Shown: positions 25,821 through 34,126, numbered from the stretch's first letter. The stretch is 35,884 nt of DNA from Pirellulales bacterium (GCA_016928165.1 JAFGLH010000165.1:1-35884), one strand, 5' to 3'. Notes: a model not told the origin generated them from the sequence alone. Numbers and translations are program-made.

Positions 25821-26919
25821 ATGGAACGCGAGCTTATCGACCGGGCCGAGGTCATCCAGCAACGGATCATCCAACTGCGAGACTCCCTTTGACTACGGCG
25901 ATAAAATCAAGCAGTCGGAAGAGATCGAGCAACGGATGGCGGCCCCCAACTTCTGGAACAACCAGGAAAAGGCCCGACAAGTAGTCGCTGAACTGAAGGG
26001 GCTAAAGTCCATCTTGAAACCCCTCGACGAAGTGCTCGCGGCGGGCGAAGACCTGGCTGCGCTGCTGGAGATGGCCGAAGAGGATGAAGACCTGGCGGCC
26101 GAAGCGCCCGAGGCGCTCGGGCGGCTCGAACGGATGGTCGACGCCCTGGAAACAAAGGCCCTGTTGAGCGGACCGCTGGACGCCAATCCGGCACTGCTGA
26201 CGATCAACGCCCGCGACGGAGGAACCGACGCCAACGATTGGGCCGAAATGCTCTTGCGAATGTACCTGAACTGGGCCAAGGAAAACGATTACCAGACGGA
26301 AATTCTCGACCGTCAGGACAACGAGGAGGCGGGCATCAACAGCGCCACGATCGCCGTCCGCGGCCCGATGGCCTACGGATACCTCAAAGGCGAAAGCGGC
26401 ATGCACCGCCTGGTCCGCATCAGCCCCTTCAACGCCGAGGGGAAACGGCAAACGAGCTTCGCCGCCGTGGATGTCTCGCCAGAGGTCTCCGATCAGGTGG
26501 ACATCGAAATCCGCGACGAAGACTTGGAAGAGCAGGTGTTCCGCGCCAGCGGCCCCGGCGGCCAGCACGTCAACAAGACTTCCAGCGCGGTGCGGCTGAT
26601 ACATATTCCGACCGGCATCACGGCGGCCTGCCAAAGCGAGCGGAGCCAGCACAAGAATCGCTCCACCGCCATGAAGATGCTCCGTGCCCGGCTGGCCCGC
26701 GTCGAGGAGGAAAAGCGCGAGGCCGAGCAGGCGGCCAAATACAACCAGATGCCCAAGGTCGGCTTCGGCTCGCAGATACGCAACTATTTTCTCCACCCGG
26801 ACCAACGCGTGAAAGACGCCCGCACCGGCCATATCGAAGCCAGTTTTCACGATGTGCTCGACGGCCATATCCAGGTGTTTCTCGACGCCTTTTTGCGTTA
26901 TCGGGCGGGGAAAAACTGA
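25821..26919 (+). CDS. prfB: Peptide chain release factor 2 with programmed +1 frameshift
   Basis: RF2 ends translation at UGA and UAA. The gene is in two frames: ATG at 25821 gives MERELIDRAEVIQQRIIQLR and then D-S-L up to CTT (25887-25889), followed by an in-frame TGA (25890-25892). A +1 shift over CTTTGAC makes the next codon GAC at 25891, and the frame runs to 26919. The joined product is 365 residues, the same as E. coli RF2. GPGGQHVNKTSSAVRL holds the GGQ catalytic motif, and RISPFNAEGKRQTSF the SPF stop-recognition motif. AGGAAA before the ATG is a fair ribosome site. The SD-like run usually found just upstream of the shift site is weak here (GCGAGACTCC). Confidence 0.96.
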
Positions 26920-26970
26920 AGGATTGCCTCGATGGCGTCGAGTTGGTAAAGTGGCGGAGTAATTGTATGC

Positions 26971-27030
26971 AGTTGGTAGGCCGGGGCGTGCTCCGGCATT
27001 TGATCAGCGCCGGGTTTTCAACCCGCCTAC
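26971..27030. repeat. Loose inverted repeat pair between prfB and the next gene
   Basis: GTAGGCCGGGGCGTGCTCCG at the left is loosely mirrored by GGGTTTTCAACCCGCCTAC at the right (shared ends GTAGGC.GGG). Each half is also a small hairpin. It has the look of the other dispersed repeats in this window. Confidence 0.55.
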
Positions 27031-27034
27031 TCCC

Positions 27035-27250
27035 ATGACGCCCGAACGAATCGAACAGCTAAAACGAGAATACACCGGCCGTCGCGTGACGGTCGACGCT
27101 CGCCGGCCGGAATTGGCCCGTTGGATCGACGTGCCCGGCCGTGTGGCGACGGTCAACTTCAACGGCCGCGCCCTGGTCCAGTTCGACGGTCCCGACCCGA
27201 GCTGGCACGACATCGACCCGGCTTTCCTCAAACTGGAGCCTTCGCCATGA
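27035..27250 (+). CDS. Small conserved-looking protein of unknown function
   Basis: A 71-residue soluble protein: MTPERIEQLKREYTGRRVTV, then a beta-rich part ending FNGRALVQFDGPDPSWHDID. The strands with a WIDVPGRVATVN turn suggest a small SH3- or KOW-like barrel, but I do not recognise a family. Its stop overlaps the next gene's start as ATGA, so the two are translationally coupled; this, and sensible codon use, are the reasons to accept it. The start was placed after the repeat at 26971-27030; the open frame upstream only translates that repeat. Confidence 0.65.
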   Translation: MTPERIEQLKREYTGRRVTVDARRPELARWIDVPGRVATVNFNGRALVQFDGPDPSWHDIDPAFLKLEPSP

Positions 27251-27813
27251 ACGCAGAAAACAACGACCCGGCGGCCGATCGCGAACCGGCCGCCCCGATC
27301 CGCAAACGGCGCGGCTGGTGGTCGCGGAACTGGCTGTGGTTCGTGCCCGTCCTGTTGGCCGCACTGATCGTCTTCGCCGCCGGCTGGGCATATTGGTCAT
27401 TCTTCGGCCGGGTATATTGTCTGACCGAATACCGCACGGCGATGGAGAAAATTGTCGGCAGCGAGCAGCTGCGGGCCGAGTTGGGCGCGCCGATCGAGGC
27501 CGCCGGCTGGCCGCCGCCAAGCTACCGGTTCGATGAGCGAGAACGGGACGTCCGCTGGAACGTCGCCGGTCCCAACGGCCGGGCCAAAGCGCACGTCCTG
27601 GCAAAGTTGATGCGCGGCAAATGGGAGTTCGTCATCCTCGAAGTTGCCTTGCCGAACGGCGAGAAGGTTTCGCTGGTCGAGGAGCTTGGCGGCATGGCTC
27701 CCCCTCCGCCATTCCAAGGGGCGCCTCCCGCAAGCGACCAGCCGAAAACCGACGCCCCGCCGCCGGTCATCGACATGCCGACGCCCGACGTGCAAGTGCC
27801 CGAGAGATTGTAA
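27247..27813 (+). CDS. Coa1/Tim21-like single-pass membrane protein
   Basis: A 188-residue protein with one membrane span at about residues 28-50 (NWLWFVPVLLAALIVFAAGW) after a basic cytoplasmic start. Then comes YRTAMEKIVGSEQLRAELGAPIEAAGW and VAGPNGRAKAHVLAKLMRGKWEF, the pattern of the cytochrome-oxidase assembly factor 1 (Coa1) family: a helix, a strand pair and a final strand ILEVALPNGEKVSL. A Pro-rich tail of about 40 residues ends it. In bacteria such proteins are often of unknown role. It is coupled by ATGA to the small gene before it. Confidence 0.75.
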   Translation: MNAENNDPAADREPAAPIRKRRGWWSRNWLWFVPVLLAALIVFAAGWAYWSFFGRVYCLTEYRTAMEKIVGSEQLRAELGAPIEAAGWPPPSYRFDERERDVRWNVAGPNGRAKAHVLAKLMRGKWEFVILEVALPNGEKVSLVEELGGMAPPPPFQGAPPASDQPKTDAPPPVIDMPTPDVQVPERL

Positions 27814-27839
27814 ATAGTAGGGCGCGGTTTCAACGCTCT

Positions 27840-28973
27840 TCATTTCACCTCCAGCATCCGCTTCAAGGCCTCCAGCGCCCAGCGGGCGGTCTGCGGCTCG
27901 ACTTCGACGACGTTCACCGCCGCGCCCGCCGCCAGGTTCTCCACCGCCCAACACAAATGCGGCAAGTCGATCATCGACATCGTCTCGCAGATGCACGGCT
28001 CGTCGGAGAGCAGGTGGATTTCCTTGTCCGGGTGCTCGCGGCGGAGTCGCTCGACCAGCCGCCGCTCCGTGCCGACGGCCCAGCGCGTGCCCGGCGGCGA
28101 TTGCTCGATCTCGCTGATGATCCGCCCGGTCGAGCCGAGCGCGTCCGCCCGATCGGCCACCTCCATCATGCACTCGGGATGAACGATGACCTTGATGTCG
28201 GGATATTTTTCGCGCAGCCGGTCGATGTCGCCGGGCAGGAAAAACTGATGGACGCCGCAATAGCCCTTCCAAAGAATTACCCGGCTGCCGCGGATCGCCT
28301 CGGCCGGGTTGCCGCCAAAGCCGTCCAGGCCCGGGTCCCAAAGCGGCATTTGCTTTAGCGGAATGTCCATCGCCCGAGCGGTGTTGCGTCCGAGGTGTTG
28401 ATCGGGGAAGAAGAGGACCCGTTCGCGTTGAGAGAAGGCCCATTCGAGCGCTCCCCGGGCGTTGGCCGAGGTACAGACGATGCCGCCGTGCCGGCCGCAA
28501 AAGGCCTTCAACTCGGCGGACGAATTGACGTAGGTGATCGGCGTTACGTCCTCCGTGTCGATTACGTCGGCCAACTCATGCCAGCACCGTTCGACCTGGG
28601 CGCCGTCGGCCATGTCGGCCAGCGAACAGCCGGCCCTGAGATCGGGGAGGATGACCGGCACGCGCGCCCCGCCGCGCTCGGCCAAGCGCTCGGGCCGATT
28701 GGCCAGAATGTCGGCCGTTTCGGCCATGAAGTGGACGCCGCAGAAGACGATCGCCCGACATTCCCGGTTCTCGGCCGCCAGTTCCGAGAGCTTGTAGCTG
28801 TCGCCGCGCAGGTCGGCCAGTTCGATGACCTCGTCCCGCTGGTAATGGTGGCCGAGCACCAGCAGCCGCCGCCCCATTTCGCCGCGCGCGCGTTGGACGC
28901 GTTCGCTCGCAACGGCCGCTTCCAGCGATTCATAATCGGAAAAATCAAACACCGCTTTCTCGACTGTGTTCAT
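27840..28973 (-). CDS. nadA: Quinolinate synthase A
   Basis: A 377-residue [4Fe-4S] enzyme that condenses iminoaspartate with dihydroxyacetone phosphate to quinolinate for NAD synthesis. The three Cys sites are visible: AGCSLADMA, WKGYCGVHQFF and SDEPCICETMSMIDLP. GHHYQRDEVIELADLRGDSY, CGVHFMAETADIL and VIVHPECMMEV are the substrate loops expected of the family. No nadB or nadC lies in the window, so the pathway is split in this genome. A repeat hairpin lies between this gene and the upstream NuoE-like gene, and a purine-poor leader precedes the ATG, so it is probably transcribed on its own. Confidence 0.95.
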   Translation of the reverse strand: MNTVEKAVFDFSDYESLEAAVASERVQRARGEMGRRLLVLGHHYQRDEVIELADLRGDSYKLSELAAENRECRAIVFCGVHFMAETADILANRPERLAERGGARVPVILPDLRAGCSLADMADGAQVERCWHELADVIDTEDVTPITYVNSSAELKAFCGRHGGIVCTSANARGALEWAFSQRERVLFFPDQHLGRNTARAMDIPLKQMPLWDPGLDGFGGNPAEAIRGSRVILWKGYCGVHQFFLPGDIDRLREKYPDIKVIVHPECMMEVADRADALGSTGRIISEIEQSPPGTRWAVGTERRLVERLRREHPDKEIHLLSDEPCICETMSMIDLPHLCWAVENLAAGAAVNVVEVEPQTARWALEALKRMLEVK

Positions 28974-29033
28974 AACAGCGTCTTATAACATATTCCCACG
29001 GCTCCCGACACTCTCCCCTTTCCGTAATCCACA

Positions 29034-29089
29034 GGGCGGGGACTGGCTCATTTTTCGTCCTTTCAAGGGCGAAAAATGTGCCTGCCCCC
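29034..29089. repeat. Hairpin repeat between nadA and the hydrogenase operon
   Basis: CATTTTTCGTCC (29049-29060) and GGGCGAAAAATG (29067-29078) form a stem with one mismatch around TTTCAA. The flanks CGGGGACTGGCT and GTGCCTGCCCCC extend it imperfectly. It lies just after the NuoE-like gene's stop and may end that transcript, though no T run follows. It also resembles a dispersed repeat. Confidence 0.65.
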
Positions 29090-29098
29090 TTCACCGCC

Positions 29099-29626
29099 TT
29101 ACTCCCGCGCCTTTTTTAAATACTTTTCCAGCAGCGCGGGCACCTGGTCGGGCGTGACCTCGCCGTGGATTTCGTCGTCGATCATCACGACCGGGGCCAA
29201 GCCGCAGGTGCCGAGACAGCGGGAGCCTTCGAGCGTGAAGACGCCGTCCTTGCTGGTCTCGCCCCAGGTGATGCCCAACTCCTCGGTGATTTTCTGTGCG
29301 ACCCGCTCGGCCCCTTTTACGTAACAGGCCGTGCCGAGGCAGACGTTTATCATGAACTTGCCGCGCGGCTTCAGGCGGAAGAAGTGGTAGAAGCTGGCCA
29401 CGCCGGCCACCTTCGCCGCCGGCACCTGCATCAGTTGCGCCACGGCGTCGAGATGCGCCTCGGCCAGGTAGCCGAACTCTGATTGCACCTCGTGCAGCAC
29501 GGCGATAAGCTGGCTTTCCGGGTGTGGTTTTTCGGTCGCCCGGCGGATGTATTCGGCGAGTCGTTCGCCGAGCACGGTTTTTGCGGCCGCCTCGACTTGT
29601 TCCCAATTATCGGTGCAGGTGGTCAT
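29099..29626 (-). CDS. NuoE/HndA-like [2Fe-2S] thioredoxin-fold subunit
   Basis: A 175-residue protein of the 24-kDa NADH-dehydrogenase subunit family. The first half is helical (LIAVLHEVQSEFGYLAEAHL, VASFYHFF); the second is the thioredoxin-like part with four Cys in two pairs, NVCLGTACYVKG and RCLGTCGLAP, that hold a [2Fe-2S] cluster. In NAD(P)-linked or electron-bifurcating [FeFe]-hydrogenases (Hnd/Hyd) this subunit pairs with a flavin NuoF-like subunit and a hydrogenase subunit. The hydrogenase is upstream in the same direction, but no NuoF-like gene is in the window. It is the last gene of the run, with a hairpin repeat after its stop. Confidence 0.92.
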   Translation of the reverse strand: MTTCTDNWEQVEAAAKTVLGERLAEYIRRATEKPHPESQLIAVLHEVQSEFGYLAEAHLDAVAQLMQVPAAKVAGVASFYHFFRLKPRGKFMINVCLGTACYVKGAERVAQKITEELGITWGETSKDGVFTLEGSRCLGTCGLAPVVMIDDEIHGEVTPDQVPALLEKYLKKARE

Positions 29627-29662
29627 ATTATTTTATCCCGCGCGGTTTTTTTGTGAGTAGAT

Positions 29663-30050
29663 GTAGGGTGGGTCAAGCGCAGCGCAGCCCCACCATTTTG
29701 TGATTTTGGTTTCACTTCCGCTGAAAATACTGTTTGCGGACTTCCTCGTCGATTCCTCTCGGCCCGGCGGCTTGCAGCAGCGGGATCAAGGCATTGTTTT
29801 CCGGTGTTACGCCCGCTGAGTACTTTTTGTTAAGCGCCGCTACGTAGTCCACGCCGCCGTCGGGACGCAACGGCTCGGTGAAATAAGTGGTCTCTTTCGA
29901 TATCTCGACCTTCGGCCAGTGCAAACTGATGGAGTCGTCGGATTCAGCCGGTTGCTTGTCGTACGAGTCGGCCCCGCAGCCGATGCTTATCGCGAAAACA
30001 GTTAGGATCAAACACAATGGTGGGGCCGCGCTGCGCTTGACCCACCCTAC
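29663..30050. repeat. 35-bp inverted repeats bracketing a small lipoprotein gene
   Basis: The left arm 29663-29697 (starts GTAGGGTGGGTCAAGCGCAG) and the right arm 30016-30050 (ends GCTTGACCCACCCTAC) are complements with one mismatch in 35 bases. Nearly the whole lipoprotein gene lies between them, and its signal peptide is encoded by the right arm. The arms belong to a type of dispersed repeat seen in many bacterial genomes. Confidence 0.85.
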
Positions 30051-30065
30051 AATTTGTGACTTCAT
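29712..30065 (-). CDS. Small lipoprotein coupled to the hydrogenase gene
   Basis: A 117-residue protein with N-terminus MKSQIVGWVKRSAAPPLCLI, a hydrophobic stretch and lipobox ISIGC, so it should be a lipoprotein. The mature part is short and polar (SDDSISLHWPKVEISKETTY) with no family I recognise. Its ATG overlaps the hydrogenase stop as ATGA, so it is translated with it. The residues VGWVKRSAAPPL come from an inverted-repeat arm, and the other arm lies just after the stop. The gene thus looks like a repeat-bracketed insert between hydrogenase and NuoE-like subunits. A role in hydrogen metabolism is possible from position only. Confidence 0.65.
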   Translation of the reverse strand: MKSQIVGWVKRSAAPPLCLILTVFAISIGCGADSYDKQPAESDDSISLHWPKVEISKETTYFTEPLRPDGGVDYVAALNKKYSAGVTPENNALIPLLQAAGPRGIDEEVRKQYFQRK

Positions 30066-31852
30066 TTTATCCCTCGCGGTTCTCGGGCGTGGTAGTGGGT
30101 GTGGAGGAGTTTGTGGGCCTTGTCGGTGCCCGGGCCGCCGAGGAAGGATTCGTATACCTCGTCGATGGCCGGGTTGTCGTACGATTTGCGGAGCTTCTTT
30201 TCGCTGTCGATCGAGTAGAGCGCGCTTGCCCGGCGGCGGAGCAGGTCGGGGTCGAGGACTTTTACGCCCTGGGGCGGATAGGGTTGCCCGCCGCCGCCAA
30301 CGCACCCGCCAGGACAGGCCATGACCTCGATCACGTGAAACTGCTCGCCGGCCTTGACCCGATCGAGGATGATCTTGGCGTTGGTCAATCCGTTGGCGAC
30401 GGCGACGTGGATATTGTGTTGACCGATGGCGACGTAGGTTTCGCGCAGCCCCTCGACGTTGCGGACCTCGGTGTAGTCGAGCCGGTCGGCGGGCTTGCCG
30501 GTAATCAGCTCGCTGGCCGCGCGGAGGGTGGCCTCCATCACGCCGCCGGTGGCGCCGAAGATGTCGCCGGCCCCGCTGGCCGTGCCCAGCGGGCTGTCGA
30601 ACTCGCCCGGCGGAAGGTTGACGAAGTCGATGCCGTAGCACTTGATCATCCAGATCAACTCACGGGTGGTCAGCACGGCGTCGGTGGCTGGAACCCTTAC
30701 CCCCAGCCCCTCTCCTTTGGAAAGCGTGGGGAGTTCAAGAAAGTGCTCGGGCCGCCGGGCCTCGAACTTCTTCGCCACGCAAGGCATCACGGCGACCATG
30801 AAAATCTTCCGCGGGTCGAGGCCGGCCTTTTCGGCGTAGTATGTTTTCGCCAGCACCGAGAGCATCGACATCGGCGAGCGGCAGGTCGAGGCGTGGGGGA
30901 TTAGTTCGGGATAGAACTTTTCCAGGAAGCTGATCCAGCCGGGCGAGCAAGAGGTAATCATCGGCAGCGGGCCTCCCTTCAGCCGCGTGAGGAACTCATG
31001 GGCCTCTTCGATGATCGTCAGATCGGCGCCGAAGTCGGTGTCGAACACCCGGTCGAAGCCCAGCCTGCGCAGGGCGGTTATCATTTGCGCGGTGGCCGGC
31101 GTGCCGGGCGGCAGGCCGAAACCTTCGCCGATGGCCGCGCGGATCGAGGGGGCCGTCTGCACGACGACGTGCATCTCGGGGTTGGCCAATGCGTCCCAGA
31201 CCGGGCCGGCCGACCGCTTCTCGGTGAAAGCGGCAGTGGGACAGACGTTGATGCACTGCCCGCATTGGATGCAAACCGAGTCGTCCATGTTTTTCATGTG
31301 TGCCGGGGCGACGACGGTGTTGAAGCCGCGGCCGTGCTGGCTGAGGTTGTGGACGCCTTGTATCTCGGCGCAGACCCGCACGCAGCGGCCGCAGAGCACG
31401 CACTTCTCGCTGTCGCGGACGACCGAATCGCTGGACAGTTCGATGGGGAATCGCTTCCTCCGGCCCTCGAAATGCCTGGCCCTCACGCCGAGCGAATAGG
31501 CCAGGTTTTGCAGTTCGCAGTGTCCGTCGCGTTCGCAGGTCTGGCAGTCCATCGGGTGATTGTCAAGCAGCAGTTCGACTATATCGCGGCGGGCCTGGCG
31601 GATTTCGGGCGAGTTGGTCTCGACGACCATCCCTTCCCAGACCTCGGAGCTGCACGCGGCCATGTAGTAGCCCATCCCTTTCACGTCGACGATGCAAACC
31701 CGGCACGAGCCGGCCAGGCTCAGGTCGGGGTGGTAGCAGAGCCGCGGGATGCGGATTCCCAGTTGCTCGGCGGCGTGCATGATCGTGGTTCCCGCGTCGA
31801 CTTCGACCAAGGTGTCGTCGATGGTCAGGGAGATTTTTTTGGGTTTGGCCAT
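30062..31852 (-). CDS. [FeFe]-hydrogenase catalytic subunit (HndD/HydA-like)
   Basis: A 596-residue hydrogenase that makes or oxidises H2. From the N-terminus: a [2Fe-2S] ferredoxin domain (LCYHPDLSLAGSCRVCIVDV), a His/Cys3 [4Fe-4S] site (HPMDCQTCERDGHCELQ), two [4Fe-4S] clusters (EKCVLCGRCVRVC and SVCIQCGQCINVC), the H-cluster domain with L1 TSCSPGW (about 301), L2 MPCVAKKFE (about 356) and L3 EVMACPGGCVGGGG (about 511), and a short C-terminal part like the small subunit. L1 usually reads TSCCPxW; the second Cys, the proton-relay residue, is Ser here. About 15 residues at 373-387 (TLSKGEGLGVR and flanks) are a translated dispersed repeat between L2 and DAVLTTREL. With the NuoE-like subunit it suggests an NAD-linked enzyme. 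Confidence 0.93.
   Translation of the reverse strand: MAKPKKISLTIDDTLVEVDAGTTIMHAAEQLGIRIPRLCYHPDLSLAGSCRVCIVDVKGMGYYMAACSSEVWEGMVVETNSPEIRQARRDIVELLLDNHPMDCQTCERDGHCELQNLAYSLGVRARHFEGRRKRFPIELSSDSVVRDSEKCVLCGRCVRVCAEIQGVHNLSQHGRGFNTVVAPAHMKNMDDSVCIQCGQCINVCPTAAFTEKRSAGPVWDALANPEMHVVVQTAPSIRAAIGEGFGLPPGTPATAQMITALRRLGFDRVFDTDFGADLTIIEEAHEFLTRLKGGPLPMITSCSPGWISFLEKFYPELIPHASTCRSPMSMLSVLAKTYYAEKAGLDPRKIFMVAVMPCVAKKFEARRPEHFLELPTLSKGEGLGVRVPATDAVLTTRELIWMIKCYGIDFVNLPPGEFDSPLGTASGAGDIFGATGGVMEATLRAASELITGKPADRLDYTEVRNVEGLRETYVAIGQHNIHVAVANGLTNAKIILDRVKAGEQFHVIEVMACPGGCVGGGGQPYPPQGVKVLDPDLLRRRASALYSIDSEKKLRKSYDNPAIDEVYESFLGGPGTDKAHKLLHTHYHAREPRGIK
30692..30733. repeat. Dispersed repeat read in frame within the hydrogenase gene
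   Basis: AACCCTTACCCCCAGCCCC followed by TCTCCTTTGGAAAGCGTGGGGAG is a diverged copy of the CCCTCACCCCC / CCTCTCCCGC hairpin family. It adds about 15 residues between the L2 motif and DAVLTTREL of the hydrogenase without breaking the frame. Confidence 0.7.
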
Positions 31853-31966
31853 GTTTATCGCTCGCTTGTGGTTGCGGCGCCCGTTTACGGGCGTATCCGC
31901 CGGCGGCGGGCACGGGTCGTCAACGGCCCGCTCAATAATAGCCGCTCATCATCCAATTAAAACCAA

Positions 31967-34126
31967 CTATTGATTGTGCCGCCCTTCCGCGTTCATGTCC
32001 AGATTGTGCAGCAGAAACGCCAGCTTGTCGGCCAACTCGTCGATCTGCTTGGCGACCGGCTTGCCGCCGCCGTGGCCGGCGCGGGTCGAGATGCTGATCA
32101 ACACCGGCTTTTCGCAGGCCTGGGCGCGCTGCAGGGCGGCGGCGAACTTGAAACTGTGGCCCGGCACCACGCGGTCGTCTGTGTCGGCCGTGGCGATCAA
32201 CGTGGCCGGATAGCACGTGCCCGGCTTGACGTTGTGGTAGGGCGAATAGGCCAGCAATGCCCTGAACTCTTTCGGATCCTCGGCCGAGCCGTAATCGTCC
32301 ACCCACAGCCGCCCCTCGGTAAACTTGTGAAAGCGGAGCATGTCCATCACGCCGACCTCCGGCAGGCAAGCGCCGAACAGCTCCGGCCGCTGGGTCATCG
32401 CCGCTCCGACCAGCAGGCCGCCGTTGCTGCCGCCTTCGATGGCCAGCTTTTCGGGCCGGGTGTAGTTGTTGTCGATCAGCCACTCGGCCGCCGCGATGAA
32501 GTCGTCGAATACGTTCTGTTTTTTCAGCTTGGTGCCCGCCTCATGCCATGCCTCGCCGAACTCTCCACCACCGCGCAGGTTCGGCTGAGCGTAAACGCCG
32601 CCCATGTCGAGCCAGGCCGCCGCCCGATGAATGGAAAACCGCGGGGTCAGCGAGATGTTGAAGCCCCCGTAGCCGTACAGCAGCGTCGGGTTCGAGCCGT
32701 CCAGCTTAATGTCCTTGCGGTGGGCGACGAACATCGGCACCCGCGTGCCGTCCTTGCTGGTGTAAATAACCTGGCGCACCAGATACTTGTCCGGGTTGAA
32801 ATCGACTTCGTCGCGGTGCCACAGGCGGCTCGTGTTCGAGGCGATGTCGTAGCGGTAGATGCTCGTCGGCGTGGCGATGCTGGAGAAGCCGTAAAAGGTC
32901 TCGGTGTCGGTCTGTCGGCCGCCGAAACCGCCCGCCGATCCCACGCCCGGCAGTTCGACTTCGTGCAAGAAGTTGCCCAATATATTAAACACTTTAACCC
33001 GGGAAACGACGTCCTGTAAGTAATTAACGATAAACAGATGATTGACAAAGCCGACGTCGACCATCGTGGCGTCGCTCTGGGGGATGACCTCGCCCCATTT
33101 TTTTTGCTCGGGCTGTTGCAAGTCGATGGCGATCAGCCGCCGACGCGGCGCGTCTAAATCGGTCTTGAATAAGAGCACCTTCTTGACGTTGCCGACGAAG
33201 GAGTATTCATTATTAAAATTATCGACCAACTCAACGAATTCACCGTCCTCCTCGCTTAGGTCGCGAACCAGCACGCGGTTCCGCTCGTCCGTGCCCACGC
33301 CGATGGAAACCACCAGGTAGCGGCCGTCGTCGGAGACCGAGGCGGAATAGAGCCATTCGGGATGTTCGGGCCGCCAGTAGACCACTTGGTCGTCGGATTG
33401 CGGCGTGCCGAGGCGATGATAACAGAGCTTGTTGTTGAGGTTCGCGGCCTGAAACTCCACCCCCCGCTCTGGCTCGTCGTACCTGGTGTAGAAAAAGCCC
33501 TTGCCGTCTTTGGTCCACCAGGCGCCGGTGAACTTGGTCCACTTTAATTCTTCAGGCAACTCTTCTTGTGATTCGATGTTCAATATGCGCCAGGTGGCCC
33601 AATCGGAGCCGGCCTCGGACCGGGCGTGGGCCAGCCGGCGGCCGTCGTCGCTGATGCTCAGGCCGCTCAGGGCCACCGTGCCGTCCTCGGACCACTTGTT
33701 CGGGTCGAGCAGCACGCGCGGTTCGCCGTCGATCGAATCGGCCATATACAATACCGCTTGATTTTGCAGCCCGTCGTTTTTGAAAAAGAAATACTTGTTT
33801 CCCCGTTTGATCGGCGCGGAATAGCGGGCGTAGTTCCACAGCTCGGTCAACCGCTCGCGGATCGCCTTTCGCTGGGGGATCAAGTTCAGATAGTTGTTCG
33901 TTATTCGATTTTCTTCTGCCGCCCAAGCGGCCACTTCCGGCGAGGAGCGCACGTCGTCCTCAAGCCAGCGATAGGGATCGGCCACCTCGACGCCGTGGAT
34001 CACGTCGACTTGATCGACCCGGCGGGTTTGCGGATATTCCAGTCGAATGTCCACGGCCAACGCGGCCGCCAGGGTGGAAAAAAACGCCGTCGCCGATAAA
34101 AAAAAACGCCGCCGATTAAAACGCAT
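31967..34126 (-). CDS. Exported prolyl oligopeptidase (S9A family)
   Basis: A 719-residue serine peptidase that cuts short peptides after proline. A signal segment (FFLSATAFFSTLAAALAVDI) follows a basic start, so it should be exported. DPYRWLED at the beginning of the mature part, a beta-propeller middle, then LLYGYGGFNISLTP, YAQPNLRGGGEFGEAWHEAG and the catalytic triad: Ser in EGGSNGGLL (about 566), Asp in ATADTDDRVVPGHSFK (about 650) and His in RAGHGGGK (about 685). AGGAGGTT before the ATG decides the start. Length is normal for the family. It stands alone between two intergenic repeat regions, 115 bases before the hydrogenase gene on the same strand. Confidence 0.95.
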   Translation of the reverse strand: MRFNRRRFFLSATAFFSTLAAALAVDIRLEYPQTRRVDQVDVIHGVEVADPYRWLEDDVRSSPEVAAWAAEENRITNNYLNLIPQRKAIRERLTELWNYARYSAPIKRGNKYFFFKNDGLQNQAVLYMADSIDGEPRVLLDPNKWSEDGTVALSGLSISDDGRRLAHARSEAGSDWATWRILNIESQEELPEELKWTKFTGAWWTKDGKGFFYTRYDEPERGVEFQAANLNNKLCYHRLGTPQSDDQVVYWRPEHPEWLYSASVSDDGRYLVVSIGVGTDERNRVLVRDLSEEDGEFVELVDNFNNEYSFVGNVKKVLLFKTDLDAPRRRLIAIDLQQPEQKKWGEVIPQSDATMVDVGFVNHLFIVNYLQDVVSRVKVFNILGNFLHEVELPGVGSAGGFGGRQTDTETFYGFSSIATPTSIYRYDIASNTSRLWHRDEVDFNPDKYLVRQVIYTSKDGTRVPMFVAHRKDIKLDGSNPTLLYGYGGFNISLTPRFSIHRAAAWLDMGGVYAQPNLRGGGEFGEAWHEAGTKLKKQNVFDDFIAAAEWLIDNNYTRPEKLAIEGGSNGGLLVGAAMTQRPELFGACLPEVGVMDMLRFHKFTEGRLWVDDYGSAEDPKEFRALLAYSPYHNVKPGTCYPATLIATADTDDRVVPGHSFKFAAALQRAQACEKPVLISISTRAGHGGGKPVAKQIDELADKLAFLLHNLDMNAEGRHNQ

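Noticed and set aside
30998-33019. Long plus-strand frames over the hydrogenase and prolyl oligopeptidase genes
   Set aside because: No motifs or plausible start sites; both opposite genes are certain.
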